NCBI GenBank assembly: GCA_045576295.1 | Contig: JAZNGF010000055.1 | Location: 1 to 64,000 of the forward strand | Source of the DNA: CAVALG01 sp045576295 | GTDB taxonomy: Bacteria; Bacillota; Clostridia; Oscillospirales; Acutalibacteraceae | DNA length: 64,000 nt | Reading direction: 5' to 3' | Position numbers and translations under genes: made by a program | Notes under the pieces: generated by a model | Databases searched by the model: none | The model's input: the letters and a program-made list of their open reading frames with translations, nothing else | What the model was told of the DNA's origin: nothing | In this document: one piece after another, positions 17,065 to 25,554 of the stretch | How positions within the stretch are numbered: the stretch's first letter is position 1 | Layout of the letters: every line of letters starts with the position of its first letter

Positions 17065-18201
17065 ATGAATTTGAAATCAATATCCTTGTTTTCTGGCGCG
17101 ATGGGTCTTGATTTGGGACTTATGCAGGCAGGAATTGAGATACAAATAGGTCAAGATTTTGATGGTTCCTGCATCCAAACTATGCATGCAAACGGTCATA
17201 AGGGTATTGCAGGTGATATAAGAAACATATCCGCCGATTCCATTTTGGAACAGGTGGGTATGAAAGTCGGGGAACCGTTTTTAGTTTGCGGAGGTCCTCC
17301 TTGTCAACCGTTTTCAACGGCTGGTAAGCGGTTAGGTATCAATGACCCCAGAGGCAGTTTGTTCAAAGAATTTGTGCGGATGATTGATGAAATCCGCCCT
17401 CGTTTCTTTGTGATGGAAAATGTCAAGGGATTGATGAGCTCAGCATTAAAGGATGAAAACGGTAACAACACCAATACCAAAGTATTGAATGTTATTCTGG
17501 ATGAGTTCCGCAAACTGAATTATAAAACAGTTTACGGTGTTCTGGATGCGGTCAATTATGGTGTTCCGCAGTTCCGTGAAAGATTTGTTATGATAGGCAG
17601 TAGAGATAACGAGGACATTTTTCTTCCTGCTCCTACCCATTTCCGCATACATCAGAATCCTGCATATCGTTGGGTTGCTCTGGGCGATGTAATCAAAGAC
17701 CTTGAAAATGCAGATGGTGAATGTGCTACATTTAGCGATAGCAGATTGCAGTTTTTGAAAATGGTTCCTGAAGGTGGAAACTGGAAGGACTTGCCTGCTG
17801 ACATTTTGAAGGATGCTATGGGCGGTGCATATTCTTCTGGTGGTGGCAAAGTCGGTTTTTATCGCCGTTTGTCATATTCGCAACCAAGTCCTACGGTTGT
17901 TACAAGTCCAGTACAAAAGGCAACAATGATGTGCCATCCAACACAAGATAGACCGTTGAGTGTGGCTGAATATGCTCGTATTCAGCAATTCCCAGATGAT
18001 TGGAAATTCATCGGTACAACGGTTGATAAATACCGCCAGATTGGGAATGCCGTTCCTGTTGGTCTTGCACGTGCGATAGGTGAAACTCTGGTCGCAGTTG
18101 CAAACGGTGAACAGGAAATCGTTGTCAAACGAATTAGAGGAACAGGCATACACAATAAAATTCAAAATGCCATCCGAGTTGGAGGGACAAGCAAATGTTG
18201 A
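17065..18201 (+). CDS. DNA (cytosine-5) methyltransferase
   Basis: A 378-residue C5-cytosine methyltransferase, the modification half of a type II system. Motif I is LFSGAMGLDLGL, motif IV with the catalytic Cys is GGPPCQPFSTAG (from about residue 76), motif VI is MENVKG (about 118), motif VIII is QFRERFVMIG and motif X is YRQIGNAVPVGLA. The variable target-recognition region lies between VIII and IX. All catalytic motifs are intact. AGAGG precedes the ATG. It overlaps the endonuclease gene by seven bases, so the two are co-translated. The recognition sequence cannot be derived by reading. Confidence 0.93.
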   Translation: MNLKSISLFSGAMGLDLGLMQAGIEIQIGQDFDGSCIQTMHANGHKGIAGDIRNISADSILEQVGMKVGEPFLVCGGPPCQPFSTAGKRLGINDPRGSLFKEFVRMIDEIRPRFFVMENVKGLMSSALKDENGNNTNTKVLNVILDEFRKLNYKTVYGVLDAVNYGVPQFRERFVMIGSRDNEDIFLPAPTHFRIHQNPAYRWVALGDVIKDLENADGECATFSDSRLQFLKMVPEGGNWKDLPADILKDAMGGAYSSGGGKVGFYRRLSYSQPSPTVVTSPVQKATMMCHPTQDRPLSVAEYARIQQFPDDWKFIGTTVDKYRQIGNAVPVGLARAIGETLVAVANGEQEIVVKRIRGTGIHNKIQNAIRVGGTSKC

Positions 18202-18938
18202 ACATGGAACCATTAAATAATAGTTATGATGAAAAAGCGGTGTTTGAGGCGGTGGGTACTGCCTTAACTGATTTTTATACCGCATTAACCAGAACACTTG
18301 ACAATATTGATGTGGATAAAATCCTTAAAAGAAAAAATCCATATCTGTATCGTGCAAAGGGTATCAATAGCGCAGGACAGATTGTGGATGGTATTCTCGC
18401 CGCATACATATCATCAAGTGAGGAAACAGTTTTCGGCAACTGTTTCTTTGAACCCATTGCGATTGTTGTTTCTGGCGGTCAAAAGGCAGTTACTGAAGGT
18501 GTTGATATTACAGTAGATAAGGACAACACCATTTACAGTATCGCCGTAAAGAGTGGTACATCCGTTTTTAATGCGGATAGCAGGAAAAGACAGGAGCAGA
18601 ATTTCCAATCCGCACAAAAACGAGCACAACAGGCCAGAAAAGCGTATTTGCCGGTAGTTGGTTACGGTTACGGCAAAAAGAAAACTAAGGCAGGCAAAGA
18701 GAAATTTTATCTTGAGCTGGCTGGTAAGGATTTCTGGGAGTGGCTCACAGGTGATGCGGATTTCTATACCAAAATCATTGAGTTTATGGGCACCCGCCCA
18801 GATGAATATGTCAAAGAGTTTGAGGATTCCTATAGCAAAGCGGAAAATCGCATGATAAGAGAATTTACCATCAAGTATTGCAAAGAGGATGGCTCAATAG
18901 ATTGGGACACTCTTATTAAATTTAATAGTGGTGATTAA
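18195..18938 (+). CDS. Putative type II restriction endonuclease
   Basis: A 247-residue protein directly coupled to the methyltransferase. It has ILKRKNPYLYRAKGI, GNCFFEPIA, and a core GVDITVDKDNTIYSIAVKSG. The Asp, the strand and the lysine of VKSG resemble a PD-(D/E)xK nuclease site. The usual second acid two residues before Lys is Ala here, so the exact ligands are uncertain and may be swapped. A basic stretch (SRKRQEQNFQSAQKRAQQAR) could contact DNA. The endonuclease assignment rests mainly on gene order plus this core. The stop is followed by a strong terminator, and the frame is intact. Confidence 0.72.
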   Translation: MLNMEPLNNSYDEKAVFEAVGTALTDFYTALTRTLDNIDVDKILKRKNPYLYRAKGINSAGQIVDGILAAYISSSEETVFGNCFFEPIAIVVSGGQKAVTEGVDITVDKDNTIYSIAVKSGTSVFNADSRKRQEQNFQSAQKRAQQARKAYLPVVGYGYGKKKTKAGKEKFYLELAGKDFWEWLTGDADFYTKIIEFMGTRPDEYVKEFEDSYSKAENRMIREFTIKYCKEDGSIDWDTLIKFNSGD

Positions 18939-19047
18939 ATTTAATAATTGGAATTAACTACTACGCACTCTTTCAAAAGACAAGAACTAGCATCGCATTT
19001 GTACGCACAATACTGTTGGGCGGTAGCCCAAACCCATCATAATATAA

Positions 19048-19087
19048 CAAAAGAGCCTGTCAACAAATTTGTTGACGGGCTCTTTTG
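19048..19087. terminator. Terminator after the R-M operon (bidirectional)
   Basis: A 17-bp stem with one G-T pair: CAAAAGAGCCTGTCAAC and GTTGACGGGCTCTTTTG, a short AT-rich loop, with T and A runs in the stem ends so it can work both ways. A smaller hairpin TTGGGC-GGTA-GCCCAA lies at 19016-19031. Confidence 0.85.
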
Positions 19088-19090
19088 ATT

Positions 19091-19132
19091 AACTCCGCTA
19101 AGAACATTACGCTATTTGGTGAGTGCTTGTTT
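19091..19132. repeat. Right inverted repeat flanking the R-M genes
   Basis: Inverted copy of 16914-16954 (42 bases against 41, one indel and a few changes in the centre). It lies between the R-M terminator and the prs terminator. Confidence 0.8.
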
Positions 19133-19145
19133 GTTTGGCAAAACA

Positions 19146-19177
19146 AAACTGCCCCCAGAGCTCTGCGGGCAGTTTTA
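19146..19177 (-). terminator. Terminator of prs
   Basis: Stem AAAACTGCCC and GGGCAGTTTT around a 12-base middle. On the minus strand it follows the prs stop by 14 bases and ends in a T run. Confidence 0.75.
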
Positions 19178-19191
19178 CTTTTAGCATATAT

Positions 19192-20313
19192 TTAGATCTT
19201 TTCGCCCTTTGTGTGCTTGTCCATAACCTTGTTGATGCGGTCAATCGGGTTGAGAAGATCGCTTATTGAGTTATCGTAGTTAAGGGTGTCAACAATGTAT
19301 GCAATATATTTCGACATATCAACGCGTTGATACCAGGGCTTGCTTAAAAGTTCTTCGGTTCCGTAAACCAAGTTGGTTGTGAATATTTTGGTTATAAGGC
19401 CGTTTTTATAGTAATCGTCGAACTTATCAAATCCGCTTGTGAAAAGGCCAAAGGTTGTGAATGCGAAAATTCTCTTAGCGCCCTTTGCTTTAAGCTGTTC
19501 GGCAATGTCGAGCAATGAATCACCCGAAGCTATCATATCGTCAACAATAATAACGTCTTTCCCGTGAATATCTTTGCCGAGGAATTCGTGAGCTTCGATT
19601 GGGTTTTTACCATTAACAATTATTGAATAATTGCGCCTTTTATAGAACATACCAATATCGATTCCGAGAACTGATGAATAGTACATCGAACGTGACATAG
19701 CACCTTCATCGGGAGATACAATCATTAACTTGTCTTTGTCGATATCAACATCTGGGCAGGCACGCAGAAGCGCCTTAATCATTTGGTATGTGGGCTGAAC
19801 ATTATCAAACCCGTCGTTGGGGATTGCATTCTGAACGCGAGGATCGTGAGCATCAAAAGTGATGATATTCTTAACGCCCATTCCAATAAGTTCTTGAAGT
19901 GCCATAGCGCAGTCGAGCGATTCGCGCGATGTTCTGCGGTGCTGCCTTCCTTCGTAAAGCATTGGCATAACAACGGTGATTCTTCTGGCTTTTCCGCCCA
20001 TTGCGGCAATAACGCGCTTTAAATCTTGGTAATGGTCATCAGGGCTCATGCAAACTTCCCTGCCGTACATTTTATATTTTACGCCCCAGTTAAAGCAATC
20101 GCAAATGATATAAGCATCAAGGCCGCGTGCTGTGTGCGGGAAGGTGCACTTTGCTTCGCCTGAGCCAAAACGCGGGCAGTGCGGAGTGATTACAAATGAT
20201 TCATCGGTGTTTCTGAACATTTTGAGATAGTAATCAACCTTTGATGAGATATCTTCGCAACCGCTCATGCTAACAATGGCAAGATCGCCATAAGGTGTGT
20301 GTTTGTTTTTCAT
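19192..20313 (-). CDS. prs: Ribose-phosphate pyrophosphokinase (long form)
   Basis: Makes PRPP from ribose-5-phosphate and ATP, feeding purine, pyrimidine, His and Trp synthesis. The 373 residues exceed the usual 315; the extra length is a longer N-terminal region and a C-terminal tail (INKVMDKHTKGEKI). Visible signatures are the ATP loop region YEGRQHRRTSRESLD, FDAHDPRVQN, VSPDEGAMSRS and the PRPP loop VIIVDDMIASGDSLLD. The ATG at 20313 lies 10 bases after GGGGG on the minus strand; a TTG three codons earlier is an alternative. It converges on guaB across the R-M island, so two purine-supply genes frame the insertion. Confidence 0.9.
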   Translation of the reverse strand: MKNKHTPYGDLAIVSMSGCEDISSKVDYYLKMFRNTDESFVITPHCPRFGSGEAKCTFPHTARGLDAYIICDCFNWGVKYKMYGREVCMSPDDHYQDLKRVIAAMGGKARRITVVMPMLYEGRQHRRTSRESLDCAMALQELIGMGVKNIITFDAHDPRVQNAIPNDGFDNVQPTYQMIKALLRACPDVDIDKDKLMIVSPDEGAMSRSMYYSSVLGIDIGMFYKRRNYSIIVNGKNPIEAHEFLGKDIHGKDVIIVDDMIASGDSLLDIAEQLKAKGAKRIFAFTTFGLFTSGFDKFDDYYKNGLITKIFTTNLVYGTEELLSKPWYQRVDMSKYIAYIVDTLNYDNSISDLLNPIDRINKVMDKHTKGEKI

Positions 20314-20413
20314 AACTTTCAACCCCCGAATAATTTTAAAAACAGCATTGGCTTTTAGTTTGCTTTTTTAATGGGCCGCACCCAAAAAGTAATAAAGCCA
20401 AATTATCACCGCC

Positions 20414-20422
20414 ATTATACCA
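20414..20422 (-). promoter_or_regulatory. Extended -10 promoter of prs
   Basis: Minus strand TGGTATAAT, a TGn extended -10 with no good -35, about 100 bases upstream of the prs ATG. The 20323-20616 gap otherwise holds only this and the thyX promoter. Confidence 0.55.
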
Positions 20423-20500
20423 CAAAAAAACAGTTAATGGAACCTTTTTTAATTAAATTTTATTAAAAAATCAAATGATTTCAGAAATTAATTAAAATTC

Positions 20501-20528
20501 TTGATTATAACTCATTTTTTGTTATAAT
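20501..20528 (+). promoter_or_regulatory. Promoter of the thyX operon
   Basis: TTGATT (20501-20506), a 16-bp spacer and TATAAT (20523-20528). A second TATAAT lies at 20537. Confidence 0.6.
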
Positions 20529-20616
20529 AGAATAGATATAATAGATGGATTGGTGCCAAATTCTGTGGCCGCGGGCAGGGGCGCTATTAAAAAACAGCGG
20601 CAGAATGGAGAACACT

Positions 20617-21372
20617 ATGGCTAAAGTTACCCTTTTAACCTATACTCCCGAACCTGAAAAAACAGTTGCAGCGGCGGCAAAACTTTGTTATTCGCCGGTT
20701 GGAATTGACAATATTCGTGAGGGTCTAACCCCCGAAAAAACCGAAAGTTTTGTTAATATGCTTTCTGACCTCGGGCACGAAAGCCCAACCGAGCACGCAT
20801 ATTTCACCTTCGGAATTGAAGGTGTTTCAAGGGCGCTTTTAGCGCAGATAACAAGGCATAGAATGGCATCGTTTTCGGTTCAAAGCCAGCGCTATGTTGC
20901 AGAGCATAATTTCGAGTTTGTAACCCCGCCCGAAATTGCCGCGAACCCCGAAGCGCTTGAAATTTACAACAAAACAATGCAAAACGATATGGAGCAATAT
21001 AACCGCTTGGCCGATATATTAAAAGAAAAGCATAAGGCTCAGTTTTTAGCCGAAGGGTTCGACGAAAAAACCGCCGAAAGAAATGCCGAAAAGAAGGCCA
21101 TTGAAGACGCAAGGTTTGTTCTGCCTAATGCCTGCACCACAAATATGGTTTTAACAATGAACACAAGAAGTTTAAATAACTTCTTCCACCACAGGCTTTG
21201 TAACCGCGCCCAGTGGGAAATTAGAGAGGTTGCCGACCAGATGTTAACGCTTGTTAAAGGCGTTTGCCCAACCTTGTTTAAAAAATCGGGCCCGCCATGT
21301 GCATTCGGCCCCTGCAGCGAAGGAAAAATGACCTGCGGCAAGGCAGCTGAAATGCGCGAAAAATACAGATAA
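20617..21372 (+). CDS. thyX: FAD-dependent thymidylate synthase
   Basis: Converts dUMP to dTMP using methylene-tetrahydrofolate, FAD and NADPH; a cytoplasmic homotetramer. The family signature RHRMASFSVQSQRY (RHRxxSxxxxSxRY) is present near residue 80. The protein is 251 residues from ATG 20617, which GGAG precedes. The C-terminal LNNFFHHRLCNRAQWEIRE is also typical. An in-frame extension upstream exists but lacks family similarity. The gene leads an operon with tmk and a folate gene, which fits dTMP supply and folate recycling. Confidence 0.94.
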   Translation: MAKVTLLTYTPEPEKTVAAAAKLCYSPVGIDNIREGLTPEKTESFVNMLSDLGHESPTEHAYFTFGIEGVSRALLAQITRHRMASFSVQSQRYVAEHNFEFVTPPEIAANPEALEIYNKTMQNDMEQYNRLADILKEKHKAQFLAEGFDEKTAERNAEKKAIEDARFVLPNACTTNMVLTMNTRSLNNFFHHRLCNRAQWEIREVADQMLTLVKGVCPTLFKKSGPPCAFGPCSEGKMTCGKAAEMREKYR

Positions 21373-21386
21373 AGTAGGTTGATTTT

Positions 21387-22058
21387 GTGGGTAAACTTAT
21401 TGTTATTGAAGGGCTTGACGGAAGCGGCAAGTCAACCCAGTTTGAAATACTTGGTGAAAAACTTAAAAATATGGGGGTAAATTGCAAATCAGTGTCGTTC
21501 CCCCAATATGAAGAGGAATCAAGCGCCCTTGTTAGAATGTATCTTTCGGGGCAGTTTGGAACAACACCCGGCAGCGTTAACGGCTATGCTTCATCGCTTT
21601 TTTATGCGGTTGATCGTTACGCAGGTTTTAAAAGAAGCTGGGGCGAATTTTACGAAAACGGCGGAACCGTTTTAGCCGCACGTTACACAACCTCTAATAT
21701 AATTCACCAGTGCTCAAAACTGCCCGAAGAAGAATGGGATTCGTTTATAGGCTGGCTTTATGAAACTGAATACAACAAAATGGGTATTCCTAAACCCGAC
21801 CTTGTTGTGTTTTTGGATATGCCGCCCGAAGTTTCGCAAAAACTTTTAAGCTCGCGTTATGGTGGCGATGAAAGCCGAAAAGACATTCACGAAGCCGACT
21901 TAAACTATATTAATGCTTGCCGAAAAACTGCATATTATGCAGTAAAGCATTACGGCTGGGTTAGCATTGAATGTTCTAAAAACGGCGAACCCTTAAGTAT
22001 AGAAGAAATATCAGGCCGCATTATGGAAGAGGTTTTAAAGGTTATTGAGGTGAAATAA
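21387..22058 (+). CDS. tmk: dTMP kinase (thymidylate kinase)
   Basis: Phosphorylates dTMP to dTDP. 223 residues, with P-loop IEGLDGSGKST, the DRY-like AVDRYAG, and a lid region SSRYGGDESRKDIHEAD. The length is slightly above the usual 205-215. The start is GTG (21387). It lies 14 bp after thyX and overlaps the next gene's ATG by one base, so ThyX and Tmk act in consecutive steps of the same operon. Confidence 0.9.
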   Translation: MGKLIVIEGLDGSGKSTQFEILGEKLKNMGVNCKSVSFPQYEEESSALVRMYLSGQFGTTPGSVNGYASSLFYAVDRYAGFKRSWGEFYENGGTVLAARYTTSNIIHQCSKLPEEEWDSFIGWLYETEYNKMGIPKPDLVVFLDMPPEVSQKLLSSRYGGDESRKDIHEADLNYINACRKTAYYAVKHYGWVSIECSKNGEPLSIEEISGRIMEEVLKVIEVK

Positions 22059-22603
22059 TGATTTATGTTTTTTTAGCCGAAGGCTTTGAAGAAATTGAAG
22101 CCTTAACCCCTGTTGACCTGTTAAGAAGAGCAGGCAAAGAGGTTGTAACTGTTGGCGTTGGCGGCAGTGTTGTAAAAGGTTCGCACGGAATTGGCGTTGT
22201 GTGCGACACCGAAATTGAAAATGTGCAGGCAACCGATGAACTCGAAGGTGTTATTCTCCCCGGCGGAATGCCCGGCACAACTAACTTAAATAATTCTGAA
22301 AAGGTTAAGCAGTTAACTGAATTTTGCTATAACAGTGGCCTGCCTGTGGCTGCTATATGCGCAGCGCCCATGATTTTAGGTGAAATGGGTATTTTACAGG
22401 GCAGAAATGCAGTTTGCTACCCGGGTTTTGAAAAGCATCTTTTGGGTGCCAAGGTTCAAACTGTGGCAGTTTGCACCGATGGCAATGTTATAACAGCCTG
22501 CGGCGCAGGGGCTGCAACCAAATTTGCGTTAAAATTGGTTGAAGTGTATTGCGATGACAGGAAGGCCCAAGAGTTGGAGGACGGTATCTTATGCAGCCGA
22601 TAG
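22058..22603 (+). CDS. DJ-1/PfpI family protein (YajL/ThiJ-like)
   Basis: 181 residues of the DJ-1 subfamily. N-terminal VFLAEGFEEIEALTPVDLLR has the conserved Glu, and the nucleophile-elbow Cys is in VAAICAAPMIL. Such proteins are thought to act as oxidative-stress or glyoxal-repair factors; the specific activity is disputed. Start and stop overlap both neighbours (tmk and the cyclo-ligase), so translation is coupled, but no direct metabolic link to dTMP is evident. Confidence 0.88.
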   Translation: MIYVFLAEGFEEIEALTPVDLLRRAGKEVVTVGVGGSVVKGSHGIGVVCDTEIENVQATDELEGVILPGGMPGTTNLNNSEKVKQLTEFCYNSGLPVAAICAAPMILGEMGILQGRNAVCYPGFEKHLLGAKVQTVAVCTDGNVITACGAGAATKFALKLVEVYCDDRKAQELEDGILCSR

Positions 22604-23196
22604 ACCTGCGTGTTTACAAGAAAAAACTGCGCGAGGAAAAACGTGCGGCGCGCAAGGCATTAGATCCCGATTATAAAGCCGAGCTTGATAGCGGCGTTGC
22701 TAAAAACGTGAGGCGCCTTAACGAGTATAAATCGGTTAGTACATTGCTTGTTTATGTTTCAACCGATATTGAGGTTAGCACCAGGCAAATAATTGAAAAC
22801 GCCTGGGAAGACGGCAAACGCGTGGCGGTTCCCCGTTGCGTTCCAAACACGCGCGAAATGGAGTTTTTCTATATAGATTCGTTCGACTGTTTGGAAAAGG
22901 GAAGTTTTTCGCTGTTAGAGCCGAAGTTGACCTTAGAAAAATTTGAAAACACCGCAGACTGCCTTATGCTCGTTCCCGCCTTCACGCTCGATCGGAACGG
23001 TTATCGCTTGGGCTACGGAATGGGATATTACGATAGATTTATTGCAAAATTTTCGGGCAAAACTGCAGGGATTTGCTATTCACAAGATATTTGCAGTTAT
23101 ATGCATCATGGCAGGTACGACCGCACGGTTGAGGTTATTGTAACCGAAAAATATATAAGAACTATTGTGCGGTATAAAAAGTTTTTCGAGAAATAA
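22591..23196 (+). CDS. 5-formyltetrahydrofolate cyclo-ligase
   Basis: A 201-residue enzyme converting 5-formyl-THF to methenyl-THF with ATP (MTHFS family, YqgN/YgfA). Signatures are the basic N-terminus VYKKKLREEKRAARKAL, a central VAVPRCVPNTREMEF and the C-terminal motif GYRLGYGMGYYDRF. It overlaps the DJ-1 gene by 13 bp. It returns folate to the pool used by ThyX, which makes the operon coherent. Confidence 0.9.
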   Translation: MQPIDLRVYKKKLREEKRAARKALDPDYKAELDSGVAKNVRRLNEYKSVSTLLVYVSTDIEVSTRQIIENAWEDGKRVAVPRCVPNTREMEFFYIDSFDCLEKGSFSLLEPKLTLEKFENTADCLMLVPAFTLDRNGYRLGYGMGYYDRFIAKFSGKTAGICYSQDICSYMHHGRYDRTVEVIVTEKYIRTIVRYKKFFEK

Positions 23197-23220
23197 CTAA
23201 ATTAAAAAAGCAGGGATGAT

Positions 23221-24279
23221 ATGAAACAGAGATACAATTCCAAGAAAAGGGGCGGCAAAAATAAAACCTCTAAATCGGTTGTTCGCATTATTTGTTTGCT
23301 ATTAATACCTATTATTATAGCTGGCTCGGTGCTTTTCTGCCTTGCAGATTATATGGGTATTGGTAATAACGGAAGGCACGAGGTGGTTATTGATAAAGGT
23401 ATGTCAACCGCACAGATAGCATCCCGTTTAGAAGAAGCAGGCGTTATAAGGTTTCCGCTTTTATACCGCGTTTATTCGAAAATTGCAGGGCACGACGGCG
23501 CTTACAATTATGGGCTTTATATTTTCGAAGACAATAAAGATTACGGTAGCATTGCCGGTGCGTTAAAGAAGGCAGGCCAACAATCCGACACTGTTTCGGT
23601 TTGCATTCCCGAAGGTTATTCAGTTGACCAAATTGCCAAATTAATGGAAGAAAACGGCGTTTGCACAGCAAACGAATTTAAAGATGTTGCCAAGTATGGC
23701 GAATTTGATTATGCTTTTCTCGATAGCCGTGCCCGCGAAACGGTTTATTATCCGCTTGAGGGATACCTGTACCCCGAAACCTATAGCTTTTATGCTTCGG
23801 GTGGGGAAGATGGTGCCCGAATTGCCATTATGAAAATGCTTGATGAATTTGAAAAAAGGGTTGCGAACAAATTCAATTCGCAAGTTGAGGAATCGGGCAA
23901 GAGCTTAAATGAAATTTTAACAATGGCATCTATTGTTGAGCTTGAATGCAGCTCGGCGTCGCAAACCGATAAAAACAATGTTGCGGCTGTGTTTTATAAC
24001 AGGCTTGAATGGGATGAACCTAAGTTTTTAGGCTCAGACCCTACAACCCATTACGGCCATGGTGATAAGTATAACACCTATAAAACTCAGGGGTTGCCGC
24101 CGGGGCCGCTTTGCTCACCAAGCGAAGGTTCAATATCTGCTGCACTTAACCCCACAGAAGGTTTCAGTGCCTGCTATTTCGTAACCGACAGTGATTATAA
24201 TTTTTATTACAACGATACATTAAGCGGCCATAATAAAACAATATCCTCGCTTAAAAGGCAGGGTAAATGGATAGGATAG
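23221..24279 (+). CDS. mltG: Endolytic murein transglycosylase
   Basis: A 352-residue membrane-anchored MltG/YceG protein that cleaves nascent glycan strands. It has a basic cytoplasmic start, one transmembrane helix (about 22-42), a LysM-like segment (about 55-125) and the YceG domain. The catalytic Glu is in TMASIVELECSS near residue 240. YYPLEGYLYPETYSF and YNTYKTQGLPPGPLCSPS are also family hallmarks. It begins a wall-related group (U32 protein, class B PBP, alr). In B. subtilis yrrL (mltG) likewise lies beside the U32 genes yrrN and yrrO. Confidence 0.92.
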   Translation: MKQRYNSKKRGGKNKTSKSVVRIICLLLIPIIIAGSVLFCLADYMGIGNNGRHEVVIDKGMSTAQIASRLEEAGVIRFPLLYRVYSKIAGHDGAYNYGLYIFEDNKDYGSIAGALKKAGQQSDTVSVCIPEGYSVDQIAKLMEENGVCTANEFKDVAKYGEFDYAFLDSRARETVYYPLEGYLYPETYSFYASGGEDGARIAIMKMLDEFEKRVANKFNSQVEESGKSLNEILTMASIVELECSSASQTDKNNVAAVFYNRLEWDEPKFLGSDPTTHYGHGDKYNTYKTQGLPPGPLCSPSEGSISAALNPTEGFSACYFVTDSDYNFYYNDTLSGHNKTISSLKRQGKWIG

Positions 24280-24285
24280 AATTTA

Positions 24286-25506
24286 ATGGAGAAAAAACAA
24301 CTTGAACTACTGTCACCCTCGGGCGATCTTTCCCGCCTTAAGGCGGCAGTTGATTACGGCGCCGATGCAGTGTATATCGCGGGCGAAGAATTTGGAATGA
24401 GAACTGCGGCATCTAATTTCGGTGAACAGGATATGCGCGAAGGTATTGCTTATGCTCACCAAAACGGTGCGCGCGTGTTTGTTGCCTGCAACACATTACC
24501 GCATAATGAAGAAATGGTGAAGCTTCCCGCATTTTTAGAGCTGGTTGCAGATGCAGGGGCCGACGGTATAATAGCTTCTGATATTGGCACAATGGGCCTT
24601 GTTAAAAAATATGCACCCAAGCAGGAACTGCATATATCGGTTCAATCGGGCATAGTGAATTACGAAACCGCAAGGGCTTTTCATAATATGGGGGCCGACA
24701 GAATTGTGGTTGCAAGGGAACTGAGCCTTGACGAAATTGCCGAAATACGCGCCAAAACCCCAAGTGAACTTGATATAGAAGCCTTTGTTCACGGGGCAAT
24801 GTGCGTATCATTTTCGGCAAGGTGCCTGCTTTCATCTTATATGACCGGGCGTGATGCCAACAGGGGTGACTGCGCGCAGTCTTGCAGGTGGAGTTATTCG
24901 CTTATGGAAACAAACCGCGAAGGCCAGTATTACGATATTACCGAAACCGATAAGGGAACATACATTTTAAACGCCAACGACCTATGCATGGCCGAGCACA
25001 TTGCCGACCTTGCAAAGGCAGGGGTTTACAGCTTTAAAATCGAGGGCAGAGCCAAATCTCACTATTACACAGCGGTTGTTACAAACGCCTACCGCGGGGC
25101 GATTGATGCATACCTTGCAAACCCTGAGGCCCCGTGCCCCGAATGGGTAACCGAAGAACTTAACAAAATAAGCCACCGTAACTATTCAACGGGCTTTTAT
25201 TTCGGTAACCCCAAAGGCGCGCAAACCTACTTTTCGGCAGGGTATAACCGAGATTATTCGGTTGCCGCAGTGGTTACCGATTATAAAGACGGCATGATAA
25301 CCGCGGTGCTTAAAAACAAATTCCTAAAGGGGCAGGTGCTTGATTGCCTGCCGCCGCGCGCGAAGCCGTTTTTATTAACGGTTGACCGTTTTTACGATGC
25401 AAGCGGAAACGAGCTTGAAAGTGCACCCCACCCAATGATGGAGCTTAAAATCCCGTGCAACACCCCTGTTGCCGCGGGATCGATACTTCGAATGAAATCG
25501 GAATAA
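24286..25506 (+). CDS. Peptidase U32 family protein, probably tRNA hydroxylation (TrhP-like)
   Basis: 406 residues. It starts LELLSPSGDLSRLKAAVDYG and has the U32 signature EAFVHGAMCVSFSARCLLS, followed by GDCAQSCRW, the Cys residues expected for an Fe-S cluster. The family is named for a collagenase-like peptidase. Characterised members such as TrhP (YrrN/YrrO group) instead hydroxylate U34 of tRNAs or modify 23S rRNA (RlhA). The mltG neighbourhood matches the Bacillus yrrL-yrrN-yrrO order, so a tRNA role is favoured; this is inference. Confidence 0.82.
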   Translation: MEKKQLELLSPSGDLSRLKAAVDYGADAVYIAGEEFGMRTAASNFGEQDMREGIAYAHQNGARVFVACNTLPHNEEMVKLPAFLELVADAGADGIIASDIGTMGLVKKYAPKQELHISVQSGIVNYETARAFHNMGADRIVVARELSLDEIAEIRAKTPSELDIEAFVHGAMCVSFSARCLLSSYMTGRDANRGDCAQSCRWSYSLMETNREGQYYDITETDKGTYILNANDLCMAEHIADLAKAGVYSFKIEGRAKSHYYTAVVTNAYRGAIDAYLANPEAPCPEWVTEELNKISHRNYSTGFYFGNPKGAQTYFSAGYNRDYSVAAVVTDYKDGMITAVLKNKFLKGQVLDCLPPRAKPFLLTVDRFYDASGNELESAPHPMMELKIPCNTPVAAGSILRMKSE

Positions 25507-25520
25507 TGATTAAAACTTTA

Positions 25521-25548
25521 ACCCCCGGGCAAAACTTTGCTTGGGGGT
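25521..25548 (+). promoter_or_regulatory. Hairpin covering the PBP ribosome site
   Basis: ACCCCCGGGC (25521-25530) pairs with GCTTGGGGGT (25539-25548) using G-T pairs around AAAACTTT. The 3' arm GGGGG is the only good Shine-Dalgarno for ATG 25555. It could be a weak terminator after the U32 gene or a translational lock on the PBP. Confidence 0.5.
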
Positions 25549-25554
25549 TTCGTT

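Larger units (their letters stand above)
16914..19132. mobile_element. Restriction-modification island framed by inverted repeats
   Basis: A 2.2-kb segment with its own promoter, a methyltransferase gene and an endonuclease gene, bounded by about 41-bp inverted repeats. It sits between the convergent housekeeping genes guaB and prs. No transposase or clear target duplication is visible, so movement would need outside machinery or homologous exchange. Confidence 0.45.

Noticed and set aside
20545..20616. N-terminal extension of ThyX from the ATG at 20545
   Set aside because: The extra residues show no family similarity and the later ATG has GGAG at proper spacing.
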